Shown piece by piece: positions 23,889 through 35,702 of a stretch of 64,000 nucleotides of DNA (position 1 is its first letter; each line of letters begins with the position of its first letter). The DNA is taken from assembly GCF_048569485.1 (NCBI RefSeq), contig NC_134357.1, positions 361,161,024-361,225,023 on the forward strand, in the 5' to 3' direction. Source of the DNA: Anomaloglossus baeobatrachus (lineage: Eukaryota > Chordata > Amphibia > Anura > Aromobatidae). The position numbers and the translations under genes are program-made. The notes under the pieces were generated by a model. That model was not told the origin of the DNA. It saw only the letters and a list, made by a program, of their open reading frames with translations, and ran no database searches.

Positions 23889-24414
23889 AGCTAAAATTAG
23901 AAGAGCTGTAAAATTATGGGGAATATTTAAACACATGGCATAGGCATATCATGCGACATCTGCACTCCTAAAAAACTTTGTTGCCCATAGCAAGCAATCA
24001 TTGCACAATATTTATTTTTGATAGCGCTACTGAAAATACACGCTGCACTGTGGGTTTGTCTGCTATGGGTAAGAGACTGCTTTTGTAAATCTGTGAAATA
24101 GCGCAACATATGTAACATCACTTATTTTAATTCTGTTAGCCATAAAAAGGTATTATAAAATAAGCTTATTGTTTTGTTTCTCCCACTGAGAGCAATAATT
24201 CTTTTCAATGCACAAAGAAATGCCAGCCAGTGTACATATGCCTTAGGGTGTGTCCACATTGTTTTGTTGTTGTTTTAGGCGTTTTTGGACAAACAAAAAG
24301 CTTTAATTAGAGTTTCTGATCCAAAGACTGTGTGAACATAATCTAATGGAATCTAGAACTGTTAACACTGTGCGCACTCCCTAATGTGGCTCAGATAAGT
24401 TAAATGACTGTCGG

Positions 24415-24765
24415 GTAAGGGGTACTTCTCCCATATCGAGATCGCTAGCGAGATTGCTGCTGAGTCACAGGTTTTGTGACGTAATAGGGGTCTCACCAGC
24501 GATCTCGTTGTGTGTGACACTAAGCAGCGATCTGGCCCCTGCTGTGAAATCGCTGATTGTAACACACTGTTCTGGTTTATTTTCTTCAAAGCCGATGTCC
24601 TGCTGGGCAGGACGCATAGCTGTGTTTGACACCTACCAACAACCTTCTATACAGGTCGCTGATCGTTACTGTGTGACATCTCACCAGCGACTTACCAGCG
24701 ATCCTTATCTGTTCGCATCGTTTTTGGGATCGCTGGTAAGTCGTTAAATGTGATGGCGGCTTAAC
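24415..24765. repeat. Probable miniature element rich in AGCGATC words
   Basis: Several GCGATCTCG, AGCGATCTGG and CCAGCGATCC words and a partial inverse relation between 24415-24480 and 24700-24765. The ends are not cleanly defined. Confidence 0.4.
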
Positions 24766-26583
24766 CCTATCTGGGCAATGCTGGTGAACACCCTCCACAA
24801 GGGATCTAGATTTAAAAGTAGAGTTGAGCAAAACGATTTGCAAGACCTTGGTCCAGTGGCCACCGGCACAGAGCATTGCAACTCCCTACTATGACCTCCC
24901 CAGGGCCTCTTCTGACTAGTAGGTCCTGTGATGCATTTCTGACTTTGCGGGGGGCTGCTAATCAGAAGAGCCTATGATACCTCAGGTAGTTGAAGATTAC
25001 CAGTGAACTACCAACATGGCCGCTAGACAAGGTCCTGCACATCCTCCGCTCCATTCAAAGACCCTGTATTTTGCATGCTATAATCTGATTTGTAGTCCCA
25101 GCTTTTATCTATAAAGGGTATATTTCATTTTTGGCAAGCCTGCGCTTCAGCACAATTATAATTAACATCATTTGATGCAGCGGGATCCAAAGTAAACAAG
25201 CAGTCATCTGCTATTTTAATGAAAAGCTAATGATGTACAAGAATAGACATTTAACTAGTAAGGAACCAGATTTGATTTCTCAGTTCACAAACAAGGCATG
25301 TTTGTGACATCTTGGGAGTATACAACTCCTCTTCATACAGTGGACACAGCCATTTTAGGATTCCTGGGCTTTTATTATAGCCATTTCTGGGTGCCCAGCT
25401 TCTCTTCGCAGGTGCCTCAATTGCTTGCATGAGGTAATGTGAAAGTTCTGCTTCACTGCTGTGCAGGTATAGCTGTACTGTCATACGGTCAATCTTTTAC
25501 TTCAGCTGTGCCCTCAAAATGGCAATAATAATAATTCCTACAATTAATGGCATTGGGCCTTTATCAATACTCAGAAAATACTGGAGTTGCCCATAGCAAC
25601 CAATCAGAGCCCAACTTCTATTTTTTCCAGTCCTGTGAAGAATTGTAAGCTACACTCTAATTGGTTGCTATTGGCAGGGCGGCCATTTTTTCTATTACAC
25701 AATGATTGGTCCATTGGCTCCTATATGTATAGACAGTATTAACACTAGAATAATCATGGCTATCTCAACTATATCATTAGCATTTTGAATGGCAGAAACG
25801 GTCACCTCAGTAAATGTTGTGTTTAGTGTGACATCTTCATTTGTCAGCCATGTTGGTCACTGTGTATGCGTGGCATTAGTGGAAACTAGAGAATATCACA
25901 GCTTTATGGTGCTGTTCAATGTAACAATCTATCCAATGTATTTACAGGCACCAGATTAGTATATAATCCTGGTGTATTTTGGGTGCTAGTTTTGATAATT
26001 TATGTGTGCTAAGAACTAGATTATAATTTTAAAATGTTAAAAAAATATTAAGTTGTAATGATAGAAGAGTGTTGTGTGGTGAAATGATCTGCAGCAATAT
26101 AAAAAGCAATGGTCTGCGAGCGTTGACCTTCCAGCTATTGTGACACTACAACCCCCAGTAGGGTGGTATCTGTAGTGTCACAGCGGCTGGATGGGCACAA
26201 GCTGCAGGGCAACATAACAAGTACACTGTATATAGTAGTGGGATTGCGGACATCCTTTCAGTATATACGATGCATGTGCCTTTAGTCTTGTTTTTGCATG
26301 GATTTTCAATCACTTTAATTAGACAGGGTGAACGTCTGCGGTTCTCCAGTGAGAGCATCGTGCGAGTCCTTTTGAGATGTTTTTAACGCCTTAAACAAGG
26401 CAACAAACCAGCAACCGGCAGAGAGAGCGAGACAGAGCAAAAGAGGTTAAAGGCGACCATACAACCTGCATGTCATACAGCTGCCCTATAAGACAACATT
26501 GCAGAATCAAAAAAACGGACGGCACACGGACTGTCCTAGTGACACTCGTGTTTTACGGATATATTACCATACTGTATGATATT
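24766..26583. other. Intergenic with a repeat fragment
   Basis: About 25555-25690 contains GCCCATAGCAACCAATCAG and a partial inverse (CTAATTGGTTGCTATTGGC), a worn hairpin element. A related GCCCATAGCAAGCAATCA lies at 23983. No gene was seen. Confidence 0.4.
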
Positions 26584-27055
26584 CAGTGGAACCTCGGATT
26601 ACGAGCATAATTGGGTTCCGGGAGTGTGCTCTTAAACCAAGTTACTCTATCAAAGTGAATTTTCCCATAGGAAATAATGAAACAGAAACAATTCGTTCCA
26701 CAACCCAAAAATATTTACTGCATTTATACATACGTATTACAGTAATACAAAATAATGTACTGTATTCATATTATTACAGTACACTACAGTAAAAAAAATA
26801 AAACTGCAGGTGAATTTACAATAGAATTGTTGGTGTGCGGGAGGTACACTATAGAGAAAAAAAATATATACTGTAAATGACAATTTAGTACAGTACAACA
26901 CCCCCCAATTCTATTCTCCCCAAAGTAAGGGCAGAACTAAGCCAAATGTGGGGTAGGCATACAGCTCAGGCAATTACATTACAGTAAAAGCAATGTGCTG
27001 TACTGGTTAGTAGAAAGAACGTACAATACTGTATTTACAAATGTAAATTGATAGA

Positions 27056-28032
27056 TACCGTGCTTTTCCAAAAAGAAGACCTCCCCCAAAAATAAGCCCT
27101 AGCAGGGATTATCAGCATTTTCTGAGAAAGGCTTAAATATAAGCCCTCTCCCGAAAATAAGCCCTAGTCGCAGATCTATAATGAAGTGTCCCTGCAGCTA
27201 AAAAAAAAGATAGATACTGCAGGACACTTCATTATACACAGCGGCACCCGACAATTACACTCACCCGACACTGAGCGGCAGGACCCGCACTCATCAGATC
27301 CCACTCACACACACATCTCACACACAGTCATATCGCACACAATCAGATTGCACTCGCAAACATCAAATCACACACACACACACACACACACTCACCTCAT
27401 CCAGCGACACCGATCTTTTCTCGCCGGGAGAATCCTGAGAGGCAGTGCGGTGCAGCGCGACGAACAGGACCTGCGGCAGGACACGTGACATGCTCTCATT
27501 CCCTGCTGCCGTAAGTGCTGGATGTGGGGTGTGTGTGTGTGTCTGCAATCGGCTGTGTGTGCCTGTGATAGGCTGTGTGTGCCTGAGATCTGCTGTGTAT
27601 GTGTGCGCGCGCACCTGTGTTTTTCTGCGATCGGCTGTGTTTTTCTGCGATCGGCTGTGTGTGCCTGTGATCGGCTGTGTGTGTGTGTGTGTGTGTGCGC
27701 GCGCCTGTGATCGGCTGTGTGTGTGTGTGTGTGAGATCTGCTGTGTGTGTCTGGGATCATCTGTGCGTGTCAGCTAGCAGCAGGGTAGGACGGCATGCAG
27801 CACCGACCAGAGATCACAGGAGGACCTGGGAACCACGCAGACGTCCTGGTCTGGTGAGTATGAGTCTCCTGGGAAGTGTGTGTGGGGGGGGGGGGGTCTG
27901 CTTTTTTGGGAGGTAAACTTACCCCCAACCGTGTTTCTCCAAGAATAAGAGCTCCTCCAAAAATAAGCCCTAGTGCTTTTTTGGGGGCAAAAAAAATACA
28001 AGACAGTGTCTTATTTTTGGAAAAACACTGTA
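27056..28032. mobile_element. Nested TA-flanked transposon, TTTTTCCAAAAATAAG group
   Basis: Left TACCGTGCTTTTCCAAAAAG and right TTATTTTTGGAAAAACACTG are inverse, bounded by TA. Short blocks such as AAAATAAGCCCTAG appear near both ends. It sits inside the element at 26584-28251 and is therefore younger. The centre is a CA/TG-rich tandem region. Non-coding. Confidence 0.75.
27290..27775. repeat. CA-rich and TG-rich imperfect tandem repeats
   Basis: CA-rich at 27300-27395 and TG-rich at 27528-27775. The latter is built from imperfect units of about 20-25 bases around GATCGGCTGTGTGTG. The two halves are roughly inverse, so they can pair. Confidence 0.7.
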
Positions 28033-28251
28033 TGCTATATAGTATATACTGTACTGTACAATGGTATACCGTACATATAGTTACCTCCAGAGGGGGTCAG
28101 TGCGCGGTGAAAGGACGGTATCGGAAGTGTGCACGGTATCTGCTCTTATTGAAAATCGGTGCTCTTAAACTAAGTTACAAGTTTGTAAAAAGCTTTGCTT
28201 GTCTTGCAACTCGCTCTCAAACCAAGTTACTCTTAATCCAAGGTTCCACTG

Positions 28252-28859
28252 TAATTCATAGCCCTGTAAATGATTGAATAATAGTTGCGGAGAAAAAAAA
28301 CGCATGACATACGGATTCTTAGTGAGAATATTCGCACACTTGCATGACATGCAGAATGACATACACATGACACTCGTTTCACTTTTTTGAATGAGAATGA
28401 TTTTCATTTTCTTTTGTTAATACACCAGTGTGAGTAAACCGTAAAGTGATCTCAGCTATATCATTCTGTGCTCCTGAGAAGAATCATCCTGATTGGGAAG
28501 TTGGAAATCCAACTGCCACAATGTCACAAGTGCGTGCAGCTGCACCCTGTAAGGCGTTTTTTTCTGCGTTTTCTTTTCTGCAGCAAAACCCAATCTCTTG
28601 GCAGAAAATAAATCTGCATTTTTTTTTTGGCCGTGTTTTGGATGTCATTTTCTCTACAGTAAATGTGTAAATAGTTTGTCACCAAACACGGAGCAAAAAA
28701 TGCACTGCTGCATTTTTTTCACTCATTGCTGTCAATGGTGAAAAAAGCAAGAAAACTTTAAAAAAAAACAAAAAACCGCAGCAGCCTTCAATTTGTCAGG
28801 AAAAAAAGCAAATATGGGTGTATGAGATTTCTAGAATGTCATAAGTTTTGCTGGTAGTG
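28252..28859. other. Intergenic with worn repeat pieces
   Basis: Contains GTAAGGCGTTTTTTTCTGCG and similar words at 28550-28640 that resemble arms of miniature elements; no complete copy. Confidence 0.35.
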
Positions 28860-29294
28860 TAAGGGTATGTGCGCACGTTGCTTTTTACCTGCTTTTTACC
28901 TGCTTTTTTGCTGCTTTTTCTTCTGCGCTGTTTAATGCCAAAATGGATGTGTTCTTCTATTCAAGCAAAGTCTATGGGAATTTGGGTTTCTTGTTCACAC
29001 TATGTTGTTCAAAATGCTGCCTTTTTGTGGCAGAACTTTGGTCAAAAACTCAGCTTTTCAAAGAAGCAGCATGTCAATTGTTTTTGCCATTTGGGTTTTG
29101 CACTGCAAAGCTGAGTTTTTGACCAAAGTTCTGCCACAAAAAGGCAGCATTTTGAACAACAAAAGTGTGAACAAGAAACCCAAATTCCCATAGACTTTGC
29201 TTGAATAGAAGAACACATCCATTTTGGCATTAAACAGCGCAGAAGAAAAAGCAGCAAAAAAGCAGGTAAAAAGCAACGTGCGCACATACCCTTA
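28860..29294. repeat. Palindromic miniature element, copy 1 of a near-identical pair
   Basis: TAAGGGTATGTGCGCACGTT and its inverse bound arms of about 190 bases that match almost perfectly around a centre near 29075. Copy 2 at 32086-32518 differs at only about three or four places. Both would fold into a long hairpin. Non-coding. Confidence 0.88.
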
Positions 29295-30228
29295 GGCTGC
29301 TTTCTTTCCTCCGGTTTTTCCTGTGCGGCACAATCCGGCGCGTTGCAGAAAAACCGCAACCGTTTTTGTTTTTGCCGCCGGTTGCGTTTTTTTTTTGCAC
29401 AGACTTTCATTAGTGCCGGATTGTGCCGCATGGACTTGTATTCGGTCCGGTTTTTGCCGCATGCGGCAGATTTAGCCGATGCGGCTGCCGGATGGAATGT
29501 TGCCTGGCACGTTTTTTTGTCCGGCAAAAAAAAAAAAACATCGCATCGGGTCACATCCGGCTGATGCGGCGCGATTTGCAATGCATGCCTATGGACGCCG
29601 CATGCGGCGTCCTGTGGCAAACACTGCAGCCGGCCGCTGCATGCGGTTTATTCCACTGCACATGCTCAGTAGCCGGACGGGCCGCATGTCAAAAATTTAT
29701 GCAAAGGATGCGGTATTGTTGCCGCATCCGTTGCATAGGTTTTAGGCTATGTGCGCACTTACCGGATTTTGCCGCGGATTTTCCGCGGATTTGCTGCTTG
29801 TTTCGCTGCAGAAAATGTTCATAACATCTCTGCAGTGAATCACCAGCAAATCCTATGGAGAAAAAAAAATCCTGTGCGCACTAGGTAGAATTTGACAGCT
29901 GCATGTTTTGCTGCGGAAATCCCGCAGCAAAAACAAGTGCATGTCACTTCTTTTCCGCAGGTAGCTGCGGGTTTTCCCTAATCTAATGTAAAAATCACGC
30001 AGGGAACAGCTTGCGGAAAAACCGCACCAAATCCGCACCAAATCCGCAACAAAACGCGACAATCCGCATGCGGATTTTAGTGCGGAATTTGGTACGGATT
30101 TTTTCCGCAGGTGATAGCATCTTTGAGAGCCTGCGGAATTTACGCAAGGAAATTTCATTTCCCAGTGCGCACATAGCCTTAGAGCTGCATTGGCCGGCTC
30201 TGCTAAAACCGGATGTGTGAAAGCAGCT
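29293..30228. repeat. Miniature element, CTGCTTTC group, split by a nested copy
   Basis: Left GGCTGCTTTCTTTCCTCCGG and right CCGGATGTGTGAAAGCAGC are imperfect inverse ends, as at 13849. The inside has many GCCGCATG and CCGGATG words. A younger element fills 29745-30178. Confidence 0.7.
29745..30178. repeat. Nested TTA-flanked miniature element
   Basis: Ends GGCTATGTGCGCACTTACC and GTGCGCACATAGCC, with TTA directly outside both (29742-29744 and 30179-30181). A 3-bp TTA/TAA duplication is typical of PIF/Harbinger transposons. The interior is rich in GCGGAT and ATCCGC words that pair. Confidence 0.75.
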
Positions 30229-32085
30229 TTTTTTTTTTTTTAGCGTGGATTTGCGTAAAACCATTGGGAAAAAAAAACATGCAAGAAAACACCATGTGTG
30301 AACATAGCCCATAGCTTTGTAGTAGCCATTCCCAGCACTACCATGTTACCCCATTAGCACTACATTCTTAGATGGTGGCTATAGCTGGCGTCCAGGCTCC
30401 GTCCTACAAAGCCTTAACCTGTCACTCTCTATCAGAGCTCTTTCTGCCCTCGGTAGTGTATCTGTCAGTGTATGCGTAGTTGATGATCTGTTATTAATAA
30501 GCATAGTGCAATTAGATGTATTAAATTCATCCCTGAGTGTTGGAGGGGGGTGAAGCCTTTTAACCCATTCTATGCCTTACAACAAAACATCTTATGGAGA
30601 TGAGATGAAAATGGGGTTCTGCCAGGCTCTTTAATAATGAGAAGTGAGATATTTGCTGTCTAGCCGTTCTGTCTTCTTGCCTGTGTAGCGACCTCCTTCC
30701 AGTGAAGAGGGTCATAAATGAGTTTATATGCTGATATATATGTAACCCTGTCACCGCCACCACATAAAGTTGCACTCGCGTGGCAGTTAAAGGGTTACGT
30801 CAGTTTGTCTTCTCCCTCTTAGAGGGAATAGAGTTGAATCCTAACTATAGTGTGTTCGCTATTGTGTGAGTTTGGGCGATAATGTGTTATCACTAGTGGG
30901 TACAGACTGAATATAGATCATATATCTTTGGATGGCTGTATGTGGTTTAATATATTTAATTTGTATTTTATTTTTTTTCGAGGTGAGCCTGTTAAATTGT
31001 AACATGTCATTGACTAAAAAAAAAATATAAAAGGATAAAATGCAAAGAATTAAAGTACTACTTAATGCTATGTATTGTCTGTTTATTGATGGTGGTGTCG
31101 TCATCCACTTGGATTATACAATGGTGCCTGTCATCCCAATGTGAACGCATCCGATTACAGACAACTCCCACAATACTCACACTGCCATTTTCCACACCAG
31201 TCATCTGATTGGTATTCCGAACAGTTAAAGGACGGTACATGATTGGAAAAACTGGTTTGTCAGAAACATGGCCAAACCTTGGGGTTGTGATATTTCATAT
31301 CCACTCCAATGAAATAAATAGTTAAGCAACAATACCGCACACAAGTTGGGGAACCTAATGATACTATTAGGGTTTGTTCACATGTAACATTTTTTTTGTG
31401 CATAATTTTATAAAATCACATTTCAAGAAAGCTTGAAAAAAAAAAAAAAATTACATCTTTAATTGCAGAAACCCAGTATTTATGCAGTAAAAATGTATAA
31501 AAAAAAAAAAAGTGCTTCAAATATATCAAAATTACAATCATAGCAGATTGCTACAAAATATGAAGATTCTATAAAATCGAGCATAAATAATATTCAACTT
31601 CATAAAAAGGAACTATTAGACTCCAGAACCATGAAGATCTAGTACCCTGCGGCCAGCACTATGGGGACCTCACTGCCCGGACTACTGCCAGCATGAATCG
31701 GAGGTCAGCAGAGTTCAGAGTAAAGCATACACGGCTGCAACACCACATCCTGTCTCCGATTTATGCTGCCTTTGATTTAGGTAAAAGGAATCTGATTTTG
31801 GGTTATTTTTTAATTTGTGTATATGAAATAAGCACTAGAGGTGGAACAAGACTAGCGTTTCATACGCTGGTTAAAATAATACAACCTAGTATAAAAACAA
31901 TGAACAAATACCCTGCAGTATACACTAATAACATTATATGTGCATGCTTGTTTACAGCTTTGCTTTCTTCGTGCCCTCCACCTTCTTAATCTGTGTACCC
32001 TGGCTTTTGCAAAACACAGTCAGGCCTAGTTCCTGCTCTGCCCCATAGAATTTGAGGCCTGTTGGCACATGGCGGAGGTGAGAGT
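30229..32085. other. Intergenic, worn repeat pieces only
   Basis: Short pieces such as ACCATGTGTGAACATAGCCC at 30290 and TTTGTTCACATGTAACA at 31374 look like ends of decayed miniature elements. A-runs at 31435 and 31500. No gene seen. Confidence 0.35.
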
Positions 32086-32518
32086 TAGGGTATGTGCGCA
32101 CGTTGCTTTTTACCTGCTTTTTACCTGCTTTTTTGCTGCTTTTTCTTCTGCGCTGTTTAATGCCAAAATGGATGTGTTCTTCTATTCAAGCAAAGTCTAT
32201 GGGAATTTGGGTTTCTTGTTCACACTATGTTGTTCAAAATGCTGCCTTTTTGAGGCAGAACTTTGGTCAAAAACTCAGCTTTTCAAAGAAGCAACATGTC
32301 AATTGTTTTTGCCATTTGGGTTTTGCACTGCAAAGCTGAGTTTTTGACCAAAGTTCTGCCACAAAAAGGCAGCATTTTGAACAACATAGTGTGAACAAGA
32401 AACCCAAATTCCCATAGACTTTGCTTGAATAGAAGAACACATCCATTTTGGCATTAAACAGCGCAGAAGAAAAAGCAGCAAAAAAGCAGGTAAAAAGCAA
32501 CGTGCGCACATACCCTTA
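32086..32518. repeat. Palindromic miniature element, copy 2 of a near-identical pair
   Basis: Same sequence as 28860-29294 apart from about three or four differences. Flanked by TTA on both sides (32085-32087 and 32516-32518). It abuts the left side of the DIRS element. Confidence 0.88.
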
Positions 32519-32626
32519 AAGTCCATCCTGCTTGAGTACACCTTGTCATGGTTGGATGGCTTTTGTTTTGATACAAAAAAACAAGACAAAACCAATTACT
32601 TACCGGTAATGCGTTTGTTTCGGAAT

Positions 32627-32676
32627 CCATGACAGCACCATGGAGAGAGGGGATCCACTCTTCAAAGACAGGAAAC
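32627..32676 (+). repeat. DIRS left inverted terminal repeat
   Basis: Inverse of 40541-40591; shares CTCTTCAAAGACAGGAAAC with GTTTCCTGTCCTTGAAGAG. Confidence 0.85.
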
Positions 32677-34358
32677 CTACTGGATAGAAGGGCGATACCT
32701 GTCACGCATCAGTTGGTCTACAGAGTGTGACTGGACCTCCGAACTGGCAGAATTAAACTTATATACACATTCACCACTAAACACCCCCCCGCCATAATTA
32801 TTAGACGACCCCACAGAAAGAAATACTGATCACCCGTAAAAGTAAGGGCAGGAATATAAGGGTGCAGTCAATGGTTCTGAAAACACACATTACGGGTGAG
32901 TAATTCAGGGAGGGACCAGTCTGCAGAATCATTCTATCAAAGGTGAGATCAAAGGAGGAAGACAAATCCAGTCTGTAGTGTCTATAAAAGGTAGAGAGAG
33001 ACGACCATGTTGCTGCCTTACTAGTTTGTTCTATGGACAGATCTCACCTCTCCGCCCAGGATGTTGCCATGGCTCTTATAGAATGAGTTTCTCAACCCCT
33101 CTGGAGCAACCATACTGGACAAAGCGAAGGCCAAATGAATAGCCTCCTTAATGCTTCTGGCTAAAATACTTTTAGATACCCCAAGTCCCTTTCTATAACT
33201 CCTGAAGAAGACAAAACAACGACCTATCAACTCACCAGGATTCCGTAACCAACAAGTAGTGAACAAGGCACCTTCTAACGTTCAGAGTATATAACCTCTC
33301 TTCCATGTGATTACTAGGCCAGTCACAAAAGGACGGAAGAATGACCACCTGAGACCTATGCAATATAGAAACTACCTTGGGAAGATATGCTGGACCAGGT
33401 CTCAAAATGACCATATCTTCTCAAACGAGTAAAAGAAAGATCCACTGATAAGGCCTGAATGTCAATAATCCTACAGGCTGATGTTAAGGCCACTGGGAAG
33501 ACTGTCTTCAGGGAGAGGAGCTTAATGGATGTAGAGTCTAAAGGGGGCTTTACACGCTGCGACAGCGCTAGCGTTCGCACCCGCCCCCGTCGTTTGTGCG
33601 TCATGGGCAAATCGTTGCCAGTGGCGGTCAAACTCTGCTACCCGTCACACGTACTTACCTTCCTAACGACGTCGCTGTGGCCGGCAAACAGCCTCTTCTC
33701 TAAGGGAGCGGTTCGTGCGGCGTCACAGCGACGTCACACGGCAGCCGTCCAATAGAAGCGGAGGGGCGGAGAGGAGCCACAGGAAAGTCACGGCCACCTC
33801 GTTGCCGGAGGACGCAAGTACAGTGTTGTTCGTCGTTCCTGGGGTGTCACACGTAGCGATGTGTCCTGCGTCCAGAACAAGGAACGATATTTGGGAAATG
33901 GACGACGTGTACTCACAGCAAAAAAGGGGCAACCAGTCCAGTTAGCCCAGGCCAACACATCTAATGCACAAACAGGATGCAGACAAACCTCTCAATATGA
34001 TGGACACTTCACAATAATTTTTGGGGGAGATTTTCTCCTCATTTTGTTGCTATTTTTGATATTTATATCCGTGTAGGGACCTGCAAGCATGAGGATCCGT
34101 GATGAGGATTGCAGGCTTATGTACATTGGCCAATTTACTAACTAATACCTCATATATATATATTTGATATATTTTTTGCACTTTTTTATACGGGGTGCAG
34201 CCAGGCCTCTTAATACAGGCCGTGCATAGTGGAGTTTCTGTCCCTTGTGTGCTGCACTGAGTAGTGTCCTGTCCTAATCTAATAGTAAGGGCGTGATAAT
34301 AGGTTGCTGGCTGGACACCATGCACATATAAGTGTGAACAGCACCCCCTGCGCGCCAC

Positions 34359-35702
34359 CAGGGCCGGCTCCAGGTTTTTGTGGGCCCCGTGCGGAAGAGT
34401 CTCAGTGGGCCCCATCCACACACAGACACGCACATACACAGATATGTACACATACAGGCATATGTACATATACATATTTGAAGACAACCTCACAAAAATA
34501 TTTCTAAACACACAAATCTATACAGAGTCATATCCAGTGACATACATAGATACACATTATAAATGCATGCAGACACATTCCCGTATGTCTCCATCCAGCT
34601 CCTCCTGGGCATGTGGCTGTGCTGCATGATGGTCATCACTATCAGACATGGCCACATACAGTGCACACCGACACTGCTGTATATGTATATACATCACAAG
34701 TGGGGCTGGAAGCTACAATATATACATCGCAGGAGGAGCAAGGGGGCATAGACATTACTGGAGGGCATAGATGTTACTGGAGTAGCAAACAGCTCTGGGG
34801 GTATACACATTACTGGGGTGGGTTGTATAGTGCTCTGGGGGGCTGCACAGATGGTTATGGGGGGGCACACTCACAGCTCTGATCCATACATACACACTCA
34901 CACAGCTCTGCTCCACACAGACACGCACTTGGCTCTGCTCCACACAGACACGCACTCGGCTCTGCTCCACCCAGACACGCACTCTGCTCTCCTGCACCAG
35001 ACACGCACTCGGCTCTGCTCCACCCAGACACGCACACGGCTCTGCTCCACACAGACACGCACTCGGCTCTGCTCCACACAGACACGCACTCGGCTCTGCT
35101 CCACACAGACACGCACACGGCTCTGCTCCACACAGACACACACACACACAGTTGTAGTTATCTCCTTACAATGCAGGGTGTTGTAGCTTATGATGGGACA
35201 TCTGAGAAATGTGTGTGCACACACGGCTCTGGGGGGCCCAAACACACAGCTCTGGGGGCCAGGACATACATCTCCGGAGGGGGAGCCAGGACATACCTCT
35301 CGGAGGGGGGGGAAACCCATACAACTCACTGGGGCCATACAGTGGGGGGGCGGGGACTCAGGGCACATACAGATCGGGTGGGGCGGAGGGGTGTAGAACA
35401 TACCGCTCAAAATTACTGGTGGAGAGGGGGCCCACACAGCGCCGGAGGCAGTGCTGTGCTGGGGGACGCTGGCTGGCACTGACTGCACCTCCTTCATCTG
35501 TGCTGTGGAACTGGAGCAGGATGTCGCCGCCGTAGCTCCGCCCACACATGAAGTTCACACCAGGAGGATGCAGCACCTTAAAAGGGACGGCAGCCTCAGT
35601 TTTCTGCCGAGGACTGCGGACCCCGGCACTCGCGAGTGGGCCCCCCGGCTGTCCAGGGCTCCGGCATTTGCCCGGGTTTGCCAGGTGCTGACGCCGGCCC
35701 TG
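34359..35702. mobile_element. hAT-type non-autonomous transposon, innermost layer
   Basis: Ends CAGGGCCGGCTCC and GACGCCGGCCCTG are inverse. The 8-bp target duplication CGCGCCAC is perfect (34351-34358 and 35703-35710), the signature of hAT transposons. The centre is a 27-bp minisatellite and GGGG/CTCTG-rich sequence. No transposase remains. It is the fourth layer: DIRS, then TAA element, then uncertain element, then this. Confidence 0.85.
34895..35145. repeat. 27-bp minisatellite inside the hAT element
   Basis: About nine units of GGCTCTGCTCCACACAGACA + CGCACTC, with small variants (CACCCAG for CACACAG). As 27 is a multiple of three, it stays open in several frames; these are not taken as genes. 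Confidence 0.88.

Larger units (their letters stand above)
26584..28251. mobile_element. Mariner-like non-autonomous transposon (host of a nested element)
   Basis: Ends CAGTGGAACCTCGGATTACG and CCAAGGTTCCACTG are inverse, with TA directly outside the right end. GCTCTTAAACCAAGTTAC and relatives recur in both arms. No transposase frame remains. A second element occupies 27056-28032, so the original was about 690 bases. Confidence 0.75.

Noticed and set aside
29042-29620. A 192-codon - strand frame
   Set aside because: Spans the palindromic miniature element and its neighbour; composition follows the repeats.
34818-35545. Open frames of 122 to 215 codons around the CTCTGCTCCACACAG array
   Set aside because: Products of the 27-bp minisatellite inside a hAT element; frames stay open because 27 is a multiple of three.
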